Below are positions 1 to 8,226 of a DNA stretch of 64,000 nt, piece by piece. The stretch comes from an uncultured Vampirovibrio sp. (GTDB lineage Bacteria; Cyanobacteriota; Vampirovibrionia; Gastranaerophilales; Gastranaerophilaceae), in NCBI GenBank assembly GCA_910583725.1, contig CAJTXZ010000002.1, positions 1-64,000 of the forward strand, read 5' to 3'. Made by a program: the position numbers and the translations under genes. The notes under the pieces are model-generated. The model did no database searches. It was not told the DNA's origin and was given only the letters and a program-made list of their open reading frames with translations. The first letter of the stretch is position 1. Each line of letters starts with the position of its first letter.

Positions 1-544
1 TGTTTTCTCTTTCAAACTTAGATTTTCTTCTTTTTATGTCTTGGGGGTTGGTATTAAGGGATGATTTTTCAGGGGTCCAGCCTGTTTCTTCTTTTACCTC
101 ATGGATAGGATCGGCAAGCAGAAGTTCCTGAGCGTCATTGTACTCTTTTATGATTAATTCAAAGTTATCATTTATTGCCAATTCAATGTTAATATTTAAA
201 GCCTGTGCGGTGTCTAGCTTATTCTGGTTAATTAATTGACTATTTTGAATATTTTTAGCTTCAACCATAATTTCTTTTTGAATCAGATAATCAATAAATG
301 AATTAAAGTTTTGCTTAATATTTTTAATGTTTAGATTATCAGCGTCATTAAAACGCTTATCTATCAGGCTTTTTAGTGATTCCAATATTGTTTCCGATGA
401 AACATTGTTTATCAGGTTTTCATAGATATTTGTTGCAAAAGAATTCATACCATAATATATTCCTGTTTCGGAGTTTATTATGATTGCAATATTATCTGAT
501 ATATCTGCAAACATTTTATCTGTGTTTAGCATGTATTCCGGCAT
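1..544 (-). CDS. PqqD-like (RRE-fold) protein, 3' end outside window
   Basis: About 181 codons run from an ATG at 544 to the left edge without a stop, so the gene is partial. The first 90 residues have the look of a PqqD/RiPP-recognition-element fold: strands around 'NIAIIINSETGIYYGMNSFA', then a helical part with 'NVSSETILESL' and a final 'FIDYLIQKEIM'. Proteins of this family bind a precursor peptide and present it to a radical SAM enzyme. After residue 95 comes a polar tail rich in Asn, Gln, Glu and Lys. A weak purine-rich site (AAGAAAG) lies before the start. The partner genes must lie to the left, outside the window; the SPASM radical SAM gene near 41.7 kb is not adjacent. The coding call is fairly sure, the family call moderate because I rely on pattern resemblance only. 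Confidence 0.6.
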   Translation of the reverse strand, partial: MPEYMLNTDKMFADISDNIAIIINSETGIYYGMNSFATNIYENLINNVSSETILESLKSLIDKRFNDADNLNIKNIKQNFNSFIDYLIQKEIMVEAKNIQNSQLINQNKLDTAQALNINIELAINDNFELIIKEYNDAQELLLADPIHEVKEETGWTPEKSSLNTNPQDIKRRKSKFEREN

Positions 545-1139
545 AATATTTTTCTTTCTTGTCTTAATTCCCTAAATAAAGCAGTTTACCTACAGGCTCT
601 TTGTTTTGACATTTTTATTCACAACTTTTTATATAATTTTCGAGTATTGATTCAGGAGTTTACTAAATAAATTTAAAAAAATAAAAACTAAATATAATAC
701 GCATATGCTAAGGCTTAAGTTATAAATATAATTGAGCCTTGTTACAATTAATATTAGTCATGACAAGAAAATTTGGCAATAATGACAGAATTATGTTTTA
801 CAAAATTCAACATTTTGGTGCTTTTTAGGGATAGTTTTTTTCTTTAAAAAAGATGAATAATATTGTAAAAAGAAGGCATTAGCCAATTAGAGATATTTAA
901 TGAGTTTAGTTGATAAATTTTATCAAAATAAGCCCTCAGGGGCGTGGTGAAAATACGGGTAAAACATTGAAAAATATTATTATGGCTGACAATGGGGCTA
1001 ATTGCGGGGTATGAGCGCGATATTGTGAATAATTGTTAATTTTTGTGAATTTATTGTAAAAAATACAACAAAATTTTTTTTCACAGGGTTTTAATAAGAT
1101 ACACGCATAAGAATTTAACAACAAAAGGAAGGAATAGAA
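545..1139. other. AT-rich intergenic region
   Basis: Nearly 600 bases without a convincing gene between two divergently oriented genes. A promoter-like pair TTGACA (606-611) and TTATAT (629-634) with 17-bp spacing is visible on the + strand. A perfect 8-bp inverted repeat TTGATAAA/TTTATCAA (910-926) could be an operator. The minus-strand open frame overlapping 936-1274 has no ribosome site or family resemblance and overlaps a better gene. Confidence 0.4.
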
Positions 1140-1697
1140 ATGAACATTACCCCTGTTAATAACGTGAGTTTTGGCCGCCAGGTTGGCGCAAATACGCTGA
1201 TAAGGCTTGCTGGGAATAATATTACGGGAAAACCCCTGGGAAAAAGCTATGACTATGGCGCAAAGGCAATTCATTTAATTGCTGATATTGATATGCAGCG
1301 CAGCACATCCAGCTGGCACAATATTATGATAAAGGCAGCAGATTATATTCAGGAAAAATTTCCAGAAATAGGAAAGACGGCAAAAAGAATTACTGCACTG
1401 CCTGTAGATAAAAGAAACGGTGCTGAAATTGAAAAAATAATGAACGAATACACAAGCAAATTCGGCGATGTGGTTGAAGTAAAAGCGGATGATTTTAAGA
1501 GGGCAGTTCTTGGGCCAAATACACCAAAGTTTCCTAAGCAAAAAGCAAAAACCCAGTTTGCAGCAGAGCACAATTTACCAGCAAAAGCAAAGCCGGAGAC
1601 AATAAAACCTGCAAAGCCAGCGGCACAGCCAGTATTTATACCGCCTCATATTGACAAAGAAATTGCATATAAATACAAATATGCCATGTTTGCATAA
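1140..1697 (+). CDS. hypothetical protein with N-terminal NNVSFG motif
   Basis: A 185-residue protein that I do not recognise. The start is well supported by the ribosome site AAGGAAGG eight bases before ATG. It opens with 'MNITPVNNVSFGRQVG'; short N-termini of this type recur in many lineage-specific proteins of gut Melainabacteria (recollection, not a search). The middle is helical and charged (residues 35-110). The last third is low complexity with repeated Pro-Ala-Lys (residues 125-165), ending in 'YKYKYAMFA'. There is no signal peptide or membrane segment. It is monocistronic: a strong terminator follows at once. A cytoplasmic or cell-envelope-associated structural role cannot be told apart from sequence. 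Confidence 0.75.
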   Translation: MNITPVNNVSFGRQVGANTLIRLAGNNITGKPLGKSYDYGAKAIHLIADIDMQRSTSSWHNIMIKAADYIQEKFPEIGKTAKRITALPVDKRNGAEIEKIMNEYTSKFGDVVEVKADDFKRAVLGPNTPKFPKQKAKTQFAAEHNLPAKAKPETIKPAKPAAQPVFIPPHIDKEIAYKYKYAMFA

Positions 1698-1730
1698 TAA
1701 GCGGATTGCGGCACTTAAAAATACAAAGAT

Positions 1731-1775
1731 AAATCCTGCGGTATATTTACCCAAAGAACGCCGCAGGATTTGTTT
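1731..1775 (+). terminator. intrinsic terminator
   Basis: Perfect 11-bp stem AAATCCTGCGG (1731-1741) and CCGCAGGATTT (1761-1771), followed by a short T-rich run. It closes the hypothetical gene ending at 1697. Confidence 0.85.
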
Positions 1776-1842
1776 TGCAAATAATTGTTAAGTCTATAAT
1801 AATAGCTAAACTAAGATGAAAAAGGCCTAAAAGCTATATGCG

Positions 1843-1905
1843 GCAAGGATTAATAGCTGCTGCACCTGTACGGCAGCAGCACCATCAGGCACATCCGGCC
1901 CTTGC
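1843..1905 (+). promoter_or_regulatory. structured RNA segment upstream of thrS
   Basis: Outer arms GCAAGG (1843-1848) and CCTTGC (1900-1905) enclose a perfect 8-bp hairpin GCTGCTGC (1856-1863) / GCAGCAGC (1873-1880). It lies about 150 bases before thrS. It lacks the conserved T-box sequence (UGGN'ACC), so it is not a classical T-box leader. It could be a leader structure or part of a small RNA; whether it is transcribed with thrS is unknown, because a promoter-like TGGTAAAAT lies downstream of it. Confidence 0.35.
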
Positions 1906-2026
1906 AAAGTAAAAAAGGCTTTTAAATGCGTCAAAGCGGGCTTTCAAGATACATTATTATATTGTTAGAGATGAAAAATAGCACCAAATCTGATTTTTGG
2001 GCTCCGCTTTACCATCGTTATTTTTA

Positions 2027-2035
2027 TGGTAAAAT
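2027..2035 (+). promoter_or_regulatory. extended -10 promoter box of thrS
   Basis: TGGTAAAAT fits the extended -10 pattern TGnTANAAT. Transcription would begin near 2042, which places the upstream in-frame ATG at 2026 outside the transcript and favours the ATG at 2056 or 2092 as the start of thrS. Confidence 0.4.
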
Positions 2036-2055
2036 TTTATAGGAAAAAAATTAAA

Positions 2056-3933
2056 ATGCCCGCTAGACAGGCTCAAAATAAGGAAACAGGTATGGAAAAG
2101 AAAGAAAACGACATAGAATTGCAGACTATAAGGCACTCTTGCTCGCACATTATGGCGCAGGCAGTTCAAAACCTTTACCCTAATGCAAAGTTAGCCATAG
2201 GCCCTGCAATAGAAAATGGTTTTTACTATGATTTTGACATTGAGGGAGTTTCACTTAATGATGAAGATTTGAGAAAAATCGAAGATGAGATGAAAAATCT
2301 TATCAAGATGAATTTAAGGTTTGAAAAGTACACCATACCTGATGTTGAGGCACAAATTCAGGAATTTAAATCACAAGGTGAAATTTATAAAGCTGAACTT
2401 TTGGAAGAGCACAAAAATGACAATCCTACCTTGTATTTAACTAAAGATAAGGATGGAAATGTGCTGTTTAATGACCTTTGCTCCGGTCCACATATTGAAA
2501 ACACCTCTAAAATTAAGGCCTTTAAGCTTTTATCTACTGCAGGTGCTTACTGGAGAGGCTCCGAGAAAAATAAGATGCTCCAAAGGATTTATGCCACCGC
2601 ATTTAAGACAAAAGATGAATTAAAAGAATATTTGACAATGCTTGAAGAGGCCCAAAAAAGGGATCACAGAAAGCTTGGCAAAGAACTGGATTTATTTTCC
2701 GTGCATGATGAAATCGGTGCAGGGCTTGTACTTTGGCACCCAAACCTTGCTCTTGTAAGGGAAAACATTGAAAATTACTGGAGAGAGGAGCACAGAAAAA
2801 GAGGGTATGTTATTGTAAATACACCTCACATTGCAAAAACCAAGCTGTGGGAGGTTTCCGGACATATTGACCATTACAGGGAAAATATGTTCTTCATACA
2901 AAAAGATACAGAAAATTTAGACAAAGAGGCAATTTCAACTGTTTGCGAAGCCCAAAAAGCAGCCGGCACAAAGGAAGAGGACCAATTTATATTAAAACCC
3001 ATGAATTGTCCTTTCCATATTTTGATTTATGCCTCACAAAGGCGTTCTTACAGGGATTTACCCATTAGGATGGCAGAGCTTGGCACGGTTTATCGAAAAG
3101 AAAAATCCGGCGCATTAGGCGGCCTTACAAGGGTTCAAGGGTTTACGCAGGATGATGCACATATTTTCTGTACACCCGAGCAATTGGTTAACGAAATCAA
3201 TGAAATAATTGATTTTGTTCAGGATGCAATGTCAATCTTTAATATGACTTTTGAAGTAGAGCTATCCACACGCCCTGAGAGCTTTGTAGGCGATATTGAA
3301 CACTGGGAAAAAGCCGAAGCCGGCCTTCGCGAAGCTATGGAAAAACGCGGCATGAAATATGACGTAAATGAAGGCGACGGCGCATTTTACGGCCCAAAAA
3401 TTGATTTCAAATTCAAGGATGCAATTGGAAGGACTTGGCAATGTGCTACAATACAGCTGGATTTCAACCTTCCAATGCGCTTTAACCTTAAGTACCAGGA
3501 TAAAGACGGGGAACTTAAAACGCCTGTCATGCTTCACAGAGTAGTTTTTGGCTCTATGGAAAGATTTCACGGCATTTTAACGGAGCACTATGCGGGCGCT
3601 TTCCCGGCTTGGCTAAATCCCAAGCAGATAGCGGTTGTGCCTATTGCTGACAGACATTTAGAGGCTTGTGAAGCGGTTTTTGAGACATTAAAAAGCCGGG
3701 GATTTAGGGTATTACTGGATGACAGGTCTGAGAGCATGAATTACAAAATCAGAGACTGTCTGCAAAATAAGAAAATTCCTTATGTTTTGGTGCTTGGAGA
3801 TAAAGAAATAGCCGAAAACACTGTGGCAGTAAGGGCCAGAGGCAGAGGGCAAATCGGAGTGTTCCTTTTAGAAAACTTCATGGAAAAGCTTCAGGAAGAA
3901 ATTGCGACAAAAGGAAAAAGCATTGTAGAATAA
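2056..3933 (+). CDS. thrS: threonyl-tRNA synthetase (TGS-less, cyanobacterial type)
   Basis: Charges tRNA-Thr in the cytoplasm and edits Ser-tRNA-Thr. The protein begins almost directly with the editing domain, with the zinc-like HxxxH site in 'RHSCSHIMAQAV' and the partner 'DLCSGPH'; the usual 60-residue TGS domain is missing, as in cyanobacterial ThrRS. The class II core follows, with motif 2 'TVYRKEKSGALGGLTRVQGF', zinc ligands in 'PMNCPFH', 'DDAHIF' and 'MLHRVVFGSMERF', and a C-terminal anticodon-binding domain ending the protein. In-frame ATGs at 2026, 2056 and 2092 are possible. The last two both have ribosome sites (AGGAAA and AAGGA); 2092 gives 'MEKKENDIELQ'. A terminator follows, so it is transcribed alone. 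Confidence 0.96.
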   Translation: MPARQAQNKETGMEKKENDIELQTIRHSCSHIMAQAVQNLYPNAKLAIGPAIENGFYYDFDIEGVSLNDEDLRKIEDEMKNLIKMNLRFEKYTIPDVEAQIQEFKSQGEIYKAELLEEHKNDNPTLYLTKDKDGNVLFNDLCSGPHIENTSKIKAFKLLSTAGAYWRGSEKNKMLQRIYATAFKTKDELKEYLTMLEEAQKRDHRKLGKELDLFSVHDEIGAGLVLWHPNLALVRENIENYWREEHRKRGYVIVNTPHIAKTKLWEVSGHIDHYRENMFFIQKDTENLDKEAISTVCEAQKAAGTKEEDQFILKPMNCPFHILIYASQRRSYRDLPIRMAELGTVYRKEKSGALGGLTRVQGFTQDDAHIFCTPEQLVNEINEIIDFVQDAMSIFNMTFEVELSTRPESFVGDIEHWEKAEAGLREAMEKRGMKYDVNEGDGAFYGPKIDFKFKDAIGRTWQCATIQLDFNLPMRFNLKYQDKDGELKTPVMLHRVVFGSMERFHGILTEHYAGAFPAWLNPKQIAVVPIADRHLEACEAVFETLKSRGFRVLLDDRSESMNYKIRDCLQNKKIPYVLVLGDKEIAENTVAVRARGRGQIGVFLLENFMEKLQEEIATKGKSIVE

Positions 3934-3973
3934 ACGTCGAAGCTCTCTAATACAGGGCGTGAATAAATATTGA

Positions 3974-4016
3974 TACGCTAAAACTCTATCTTTAAAAGGG
4001 TTTTAGCGTATTTGTT
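3974..4016 (+). terminator. thrS terminator
   Basis: Perfect 11-bp stem TACGCTAAAAC (3974-3984) / GTTTTAGCGTA (4000-4010) followed by TTTGTTT. Confidence 0.9.
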
Positions 4017-4801
4017 TAAAAATAATTCTTTTTTTGTTCACGCGGAGTTTTTTGAAAGGTCTAAACTGCCTAACTGAGGTAATTTAGAGCTTTTGAGTGC
4101 GTTGAAATAAAGGCGTAGAGGGGTTATTTCGGGTATAAATGCGGTTTATAAGTTACTCTGCATTTTATAAAATATAGATATAGCAATGGTTTTGGTATGC
4201 TAGTATGCGTGTATTTTATATAAAAACGTCTAAAATACAAGTAGGACAAGGATTATAAGCGTAAAATATACTAAGAAGCAATATTTGCTGGTATTTCCAG
4301 GTTCAAAAAATTTACAGGCAGCTATATAGGGGCCAAAATGCAGCACAGGTGCCGATTTTAAGAAAAGAACGCGTGAAATACGATGAAAGGCCCACGAGAC
4401 AAGAAAAAGCAGGGTTTAAAATATTTATGCGTGTTAATGAATTAGCAAAAAGGCAGATAAGGTGAGCGTTTAACCGTGCCAAAACAGTGTAAAGCTTTAT
4501 ATATGCGGCTTTTGGGGTAAAAAATATTATTATATACAATATGAGGAAAAAGGTGAATTTGCACGTGTGAATCATTTTTAGAAATAATGTTGAGTGTAAA
4601 ATTTTATTAACAAAAGTTACAAAATATTAATGAAACAATGTATCAATTTTTAAGATAAAAGGTGTTGCTTAAGGGATAGATGAGTATCGTTTGCTTAATA
4701 TTTCTAAACAATAGCAAAAATATTGGAAAAAACAGGGCAAAAAAAGTTTAAAACCAGGCTTGGCATACACAAAAAACAGCAATAAATGGGTGATGGGCGA
4801 C
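4017..4801. other. intergenic region without convincing genes
   Basis: About 780 AT-rich bases between two terminators. The minus-strand open frame at 4312-4575 (87 codons, hydrophobic start) has no ribosome site that I can see and resembles no family. No tRNA, repeat or hairpin RNA was recognised. Confidence 0.5.
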
Positions 4802-4839
4802 AAAAAATGCCCAAAGCAATTGCGTTTTGGGCATTTTTT
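4802..4839 (-). terminator. hupB terminator (works in both directions)
   Basis: Near-palindrome AAAAAATGCCCAAA (4802-4815) / TTTTGGGCATTTTTT (4825-4839). T-runs appear on both strands; it lies 35 bases after the HU stop codon. Confidence 0.85.
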
Positions 4840-4873
4840 ATATTTATCAAGTTCAAAAAACGTGTATAACGGC

Positions 4874-5152
4874 TTATTTTTTGTTAACAAGTTCTTTGAA
4901 TTTTTTGCCGGCAGAAAATGCAGGAACTGTTTTAGCAGCAATTTTGATTTCTTTTCCTGTCTGAGGGTTTCTGCCTGTTCTTGCAGCGCGTTTTCTGGCT
5001 TCAAAAGTACCAAAACCAACTAATGTAACTTTTTGGCCTTTAGAAACAGATTTTTGAACAGTTTCAATAAAACCGTTTAAAACTTCAGCTGCTTCTTTTT
5101 GAGTAACTTTAGCTTTTTTTGCAATTTCTTGTACTAATTCTTCTTTGTTCAT
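4874..5152 (-). CDS. hupB: HU family DNA-binding protein
   Basis: A 92-residue nucleoid protein of the usual HU length that bends DNA as a dimer. The N-terminal helices 'MNKEELVQEIAKKAKVTQKE' lead to the strand motif 'VTLVGFGTFEARKRAARTGR' and the DNA-gripping arm with the signature 'GRNPQTGKEI', ending 'GKKFKELVNKK'. A strong ribosome site (AGGAAAGGGG) precedes the ATG. It is single-gene and faces away from the gene at 5277. Which HU paralogue it is cannot be told from one copy; the symbol hupB is conventional. Confidence 0.95.
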   Translation of the reverse strand: MNKEELVQEIAKKAKVTQKEAAEVLNGFIETVQKSVSKGQKVTLVGFGTFEARKRAARTGRNPQTGKEIKIAAKTVPAFSAGKKFKELVNKK

Positions 5153-5276
5153 TTAGAACCCCTTTCCTTATTACATTGTATGATTATATTTGATTTTTGG
5201 GCATGTTGCAAGTTTTTTTATATGTAAATACAAAAATTATACTAATTTTCGTCAAAATTTGATATAATAAGAAGGT

Positions 5277-5612
5277 ATGAAGAATTTAAGATGGTACGAT
5301 AAAGATAAATACCTAAGCGCCTTTATGACGCTTTTACAGGGTTTATCAGAGGATATACAGTCTAAGGTGGCTGTTGACATTATGTTATATGTTCCAAAGG
5401 TTATTGAAAAGGATTTTTCAAAATTTATTAAAATTGTTGCAGAGCATGACCCAAGGCAATATCAGAGGTGGTATGATAAAAACCCGCATTTGCACACTGC
5501 AATTGAATCAATAAGAAATATGAACCAGTCGGAGCGCGAAAAACTTATAGGGGCAATTTCTGATATTATAATAAAATATACAAACCAAGACCCTTTTAAA
5601 TTTGGAAAATAG
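5277..5612 (+). CDS. conserved hypothetical protein
   Basis: A 111-residue helical, charged, probably cytoplasmic protein with no family I recognise. It contains two similar tracts, 'LRWYDKDKYLSAF' and 'YQRWYDKNPHLHTAIE', both with an (R)WYDK(D/N) core, which suggests an internal duplication. An extended -10 box TGATATAAT ends at 5268, only eight bases before the ATG, so the mRNA may be leaderless or nearly so; the AAGAAGG next to the ATG is too close to be a normal ribosome site. The SDR gene that follows overlaps or directly abuts it, so the two are probably co-transcribed. Confidence 0.75.
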   Translation: MKNLRWYDKDKYLSAFMTLLQGLSEDIQSKVAVDIMLYVPKVIEKDFSKFIKIVAEHDPRQYQRWYDKNPHLHTAIESIRNMNQSEREKLIGAISDIIIKYTNQDPFKFGK

Positions 5613-5631
5613 CACAAAAACAGGCAGAAAG

Positions 5632-6327
5632 ATGATTAACGTATTAATTACAGGCTCATCCTCAGGCATAGGGGCTGAAACAGCTAAAGTATTAGAGGCA
5701 AAAGGTTACAGAATATTCAGGACAGGCAGAAAACAGCTTGACATAGACCATTATTTAAGTATTGATTTATCTTGTTTTGAACACGCCAAAATGCTGTATG
5801 AAAACGTTATTCAGGAATTTGGCAGCATTGATATCTTAATTAACAATGCCGGAGAATATTATTATTCCCCAATCGAGAGGGTTCATGACTATGATATTGA
5901 AAGAGTGACCCTTTTAAACCTCACCATTCCTTACTATTTAACTGCACTGTGCGTTTCGCAGATGAAAGAAAAAAGGTTTGGCAGAATAATTAACATTTCT
6001 TCAATATCTGCAAGTGTAGGCGAAGCCAACGCAAGCCTTTATGCCGCCACAAAGGCCGGGCTTTTTGGAATGACAAAGTCTCTGGCGCTTGAACTTGCGC
6101 AATATAATATTACAGTTAATTGTATCAGCCCGGGATGGGTGGAAACACCATTGATATCTGACATTAACGAAGAAGACAGGGCTGAAATACTTGATGTGGT
6201 GCCACAGAGAAGGTTTATAAAACCAATTGAAATTTCAAATTTGATTAAATATTTAATTTCCGATGAGGCAAAGGGGCTCACCGGGCAGAATATCAACCTT
6301 TGCGCGGGTTTGAGCGTAGGTTCATAA
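5632..6327 (+). CDS. short-chain dehydrogenase/reductase (FabG-like)
   Basis: A 231-residue NAD(P)-dependent oxidoreductase with Rossmann fold. It has the cofactor motif 'LITGSSSGIGAETA' at the N-terminus, 'ILINNAGEYYYSPI' near residue 75, the catalytic Ser in 'INISSISA', and the catalytic Tyr-Lys pair in 'LYAATKAGLFG', then 'ISPGWVETPL'. The substrate is not evident; it could be a 3-oxoacyl-ACP reductase or another alcohol dehydrogenase. I prefer the ATG at 5632, which puts the glycine motif in its normal place, over a TTG at 5602 that overlaps the preceding gene. It probably shares the promoter before 5277. Confidence 0.85.
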   Translation: MINVLITGSSSGIGAETAKVLEAKGYRIFRTGRKQLDIDHYLSIDLSCFEHAKMLYENVIQEFGSIDILINNAGEYYYSPIERVHDYDIERVTLLNLTIPYYLTALCVSQMKEKRFGRIINISSISASVGEANASLYAATKAGLFGMTKSLALELAQYNITVNCISPGWVETPLISDINEEDRAEILDVVPQRRFIKPIEISNLIKYLISDEAKGLTGQNINLCAGLSVGS

Positions 6328-6487
6328 AAAAATTAAGCTATCCCCATTTGCCGTGTGTTTAATTTGCGCAATCAAAGGATAATGTAAATGCCTTTAAACC
6401 TGCTTAGAGTGCTTGTTTTCCATGCATTCAAAATAATTCATTCAAAAATGTTGCTTAGTCTAATATGTTATGAACTAGGAGAAAAGC

Positions 6488-6516
6488 TTGTAATGTTGGA
6501 TAGAATGGTTTATAAT
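6488..6516 (+). promoter_or_regulatory. promoter of candidate small RNA
   Basis: TTGTAA (6488-6493), 17-bp spacer, TATAAT (6511-6516). The predicted start is near 6523, just before the first hairpin of the RNA candidate. Confidence 0.6.
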
Positions 6517-6522
6517 AAAAAC

Positions 6523-6607
6523 ACAGGGTGGCAGTTTGTCCAAGCTGCCGGATACCCTTAGGAGCTTAAAACGGTTTCTAATCTTTTAGGTTAGAGCCGT
6601 TTTTTAA
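6523..6607 (+). ncRNA. candidate small RNA, unknown family
   Basis: A compact stand-alone transcription unit of about 85 nt with its own promoter and terminator and no open frame. Hairpin 1 is GGGT (6526-6529) and GGCAG (6530-6534) pairing with CTGCC (6545-6549) and ACCC (6554-6557) across a bulge, with loop TTTGTCCAAG. Hairpin 2 is the terminator: AAAACGG-TTCTAA (6568-6581) with TTAGA-CCGTTTT (6591-6604) and a T-run. It does not match what I know of SRP RNA, 6S RNA, tmRNA or Yfr1. The flanking 550-bp intergenic region (6328-6881) holds nothing else I can name. Confidence 0.6.
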
Positions 6608-6881
6608 TATAAAAATAATCAAGAATATTAGAAATAAACTTAAATTATCCATACAGACCCCCTTTCTATTCGAGAACCAACCCGAAGCTTAAAAGATGAT
6701 GTCAGCTGGTTTCCATTAGAAAAAGATATCTTTTACCCTGTGTTTAAATTTTCAGTGTGCAATTAACATTATATTGGCAAAGCGCCGCGTCAAATAGGTA
6801 TTATGGTGCGATTATTTTCATTAAAAACTTAAATCAAACTAAATATTTATTTAGAGAAAATTTAAAGGAATAGGGTAAAGC

Positions 6882-7328
6882 CTATACGGTAGCAGGAGTT
6901 TCGGCTATTTCCTTAAGTGTTGCCGCTTTTAGCGGAGGACGGACATTTTTCTTTTCTTTTCTTGCAGTGTTTCTGTTTGAATTGTAGAGATAATTTTTGT
7001 AAAATTTTGAAAAGCCTTCAATGAATGCATCCGGGTCTCTGCCTTCTGATTTTTCGTATTCAATTAAGGCTTTTATTGCAAAAAATGAAAAATCTGCCTT
7101 AATTAATATTTGCAACTTTTTTAGATACATTATTTGATTATAGGTGTAAAACCTTTGTCTTTGCGGAGTTTTGAAGGCAGTTATCAGGCCTGTTTTATCA
7201 AATTGCTCAATTGAAACCTGAGAGTGAACATGAAAAATCTTCATCAGGTCTTTTGTTGTAAAAATGGGCTCATCGGGCGTTATTTTGGCCTCTTTAAACT
7301 TTTTTTCAACTGCTCTGTCTGTCAGCAT
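6882..7328 (-). CDS. MerR-like HTH protein, second of a tandem pair
   Basis: A 148-residue protein with a winged-helix region similar to the DNA-binding domain of MerR regulators: 'FTTKDLMKIFHVHSQVSIEQFDKTGLITAF...RFYTYNQIMYLKKLQILIK'. After it comes a helical part with 'FFAIKALIEYEKSEGRDPDAFIEGFSKFYKNY' and a basic tail. It is clearly paralogous to the next upstream gene over its whole length, including the 'EKS..RDP..F...F..FYK..YY.SNRN.ARK' region. It overlaps that gene by 23 bases, so the two are translated together. No effector-binding or metal-binding cysteines are present, so the signal it senses is unknown. Confidence 0.7.
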   Translation of the reverse strand: MLTDRAVEKKFKEAKITPDEPIFTTKDLMKIFHVHSQVSIEQFDKTGLITAFKTPQRQRFYTYNQIMYLKKLQILIKADFSFFAIKALIEYEKSEGRDPDAFIEGFSKFYKNYLYNSNRNTARKEKKNVRPPLKAATLKEIAETPATV

Positions 7329-7704
7329 TTATTTTGTTCTTCCTTGCCTTGTTTCTATTAGCAGAATAATAGCGTTTTTTGTAGAATTGGGCAAACTCAT
7401 CAAGGAAGAGGATGGGGTCTCTTTGTTTAGATTTTTCAAATTCCATAAGGGTTTTTAGGATTTTCAAGGGGACGCCGATTTTAATTAATTTGTGAATTTT
7501 TATTAAGAGTTGAATGTCATTATAGCTGTAAATCCTATAATTTTGGGAATTTCTTTTAACTTTTATGAGGCCGTCATTATCAATACGCTGCACAGAAGCA
7601 TAAGATGCCAAACCTAAAATTGCCATAATATCTTTAATGGTAAATACAGCGTCGTCAGGCGTTTTTGAAGCCATTTCATACTTTGATTTTAATTCAGATT
7701 TCAT
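7306..7704 (-). CDS. MerR-like HTH protein, first of a tandem pair
   Basis: A 132-residue paralogue of its downstream neighbour. The N-terminal part reads 'FTIKDIMAILGLASYASVQRIDNDGLIKVKR...RIYSYNDIQLLIKI', matching the helix-turn-helix plus wing order of MerR proteins. The C-terminal half 'LMEFEKSKQRDPILFLDEF' and 'SANRNKARKNK' is shared with the partner, so the domain is specific to this family and not a general MerR tail. The two could form a heterodimer. Only a weak ribosome site is seen upstream. No target gene is apparent nearby, though the candidate small RNA lies about 270 bases downstream. Confidence 0.7.
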   Translation of the reverse strand: MKSELKSKYEMASKTPDDAVFTIKDIMAILGLASYASVQRIDNDGLIKVKRNSQNYRIYSYNDIQLLIKIHKLIKIGVPLKILKTLMEFEKSKQRDPILFLDEFAQFYKKRYYSANRNKARKNKINADRQSS

Positions 7705-7934
7705 ATTAAGAATTATTTACATTAGCGGAACATTTCTCAACTAACATCTTAATCACCTAACTATGATTTTGGCGGGTGCTTGACATAATCATTTGATTGA
7801 TTTATATTTTAAACATAAAAAAGCTAATATTTAATATTATACTTTGACCTTAATAAATCTACAACATTTGTTTATTATTTAATAATCAAAACCGGATTTT
7901 TCAAATTAAGCTAAATATAAGTAATTCAGCGAAC

Positions 7935-7995
7935 GTCTAAAGAATAATACAGATTTAGACGGCCCTTCAGTAATTACCTGGAGGGTTTTGTTTTA
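7935..7995 (+). terminator. hairpins with terminator-like end
   Basis: GTCTAAA/TTTAGAC (7935-7960) is followed by CCCTTCAG/CTGGAGGG (7963-7985) and TTTTGTTTT. No + strand gene lies upstream within 1.3 kb, so it may end an unrecognised short transcript or serve as an insulator. The GTAATTACC in its loop recurs at about 8076. Confidence 0.5.
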
Positions 7996-8154
7996 TTTAG
8001 AGCAACATTGTATTTCTTAAGCCTGATTAAAATAACGAATACATTAAACAATCTAAATAGAAGGCCTGCGCCGGGTAATTACCAGGTTTTCAGTATGTTT
8101 TATTATTATTTACTTTTTTATAAACAGGCTACCAACAATACGAATTTGTAAAGA

Positions 8155-8196
8155 TAAAAAAAGTCCAGCCGATTAATTGAATCAGGCGGACCTTAA
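8155..8196 (-). terminator. terminator of the 8227-8928 gene
   Basis: On the minus strand AAGGTCCGCC and GGCTGGACTT pair (one mismatch) and are followed by a run of seven T. It sits 30 bases after the stop codon. Confidence 0.75.
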
Positions 8197-8226
8197 GTCA
8201 AAAAAGGGTGAAATCTTGAAAGGGGC

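Noticed and set aside
1801..2025. T-box riboswitch before thrS
   Set aside because: The T-box signature and specifier-loop layout are not present.
4312..4575. 87-codon minus-strand frame in a long spacer
   Set aside because: No ribosome site, no family resemblance, AT-rich chance frame likely.
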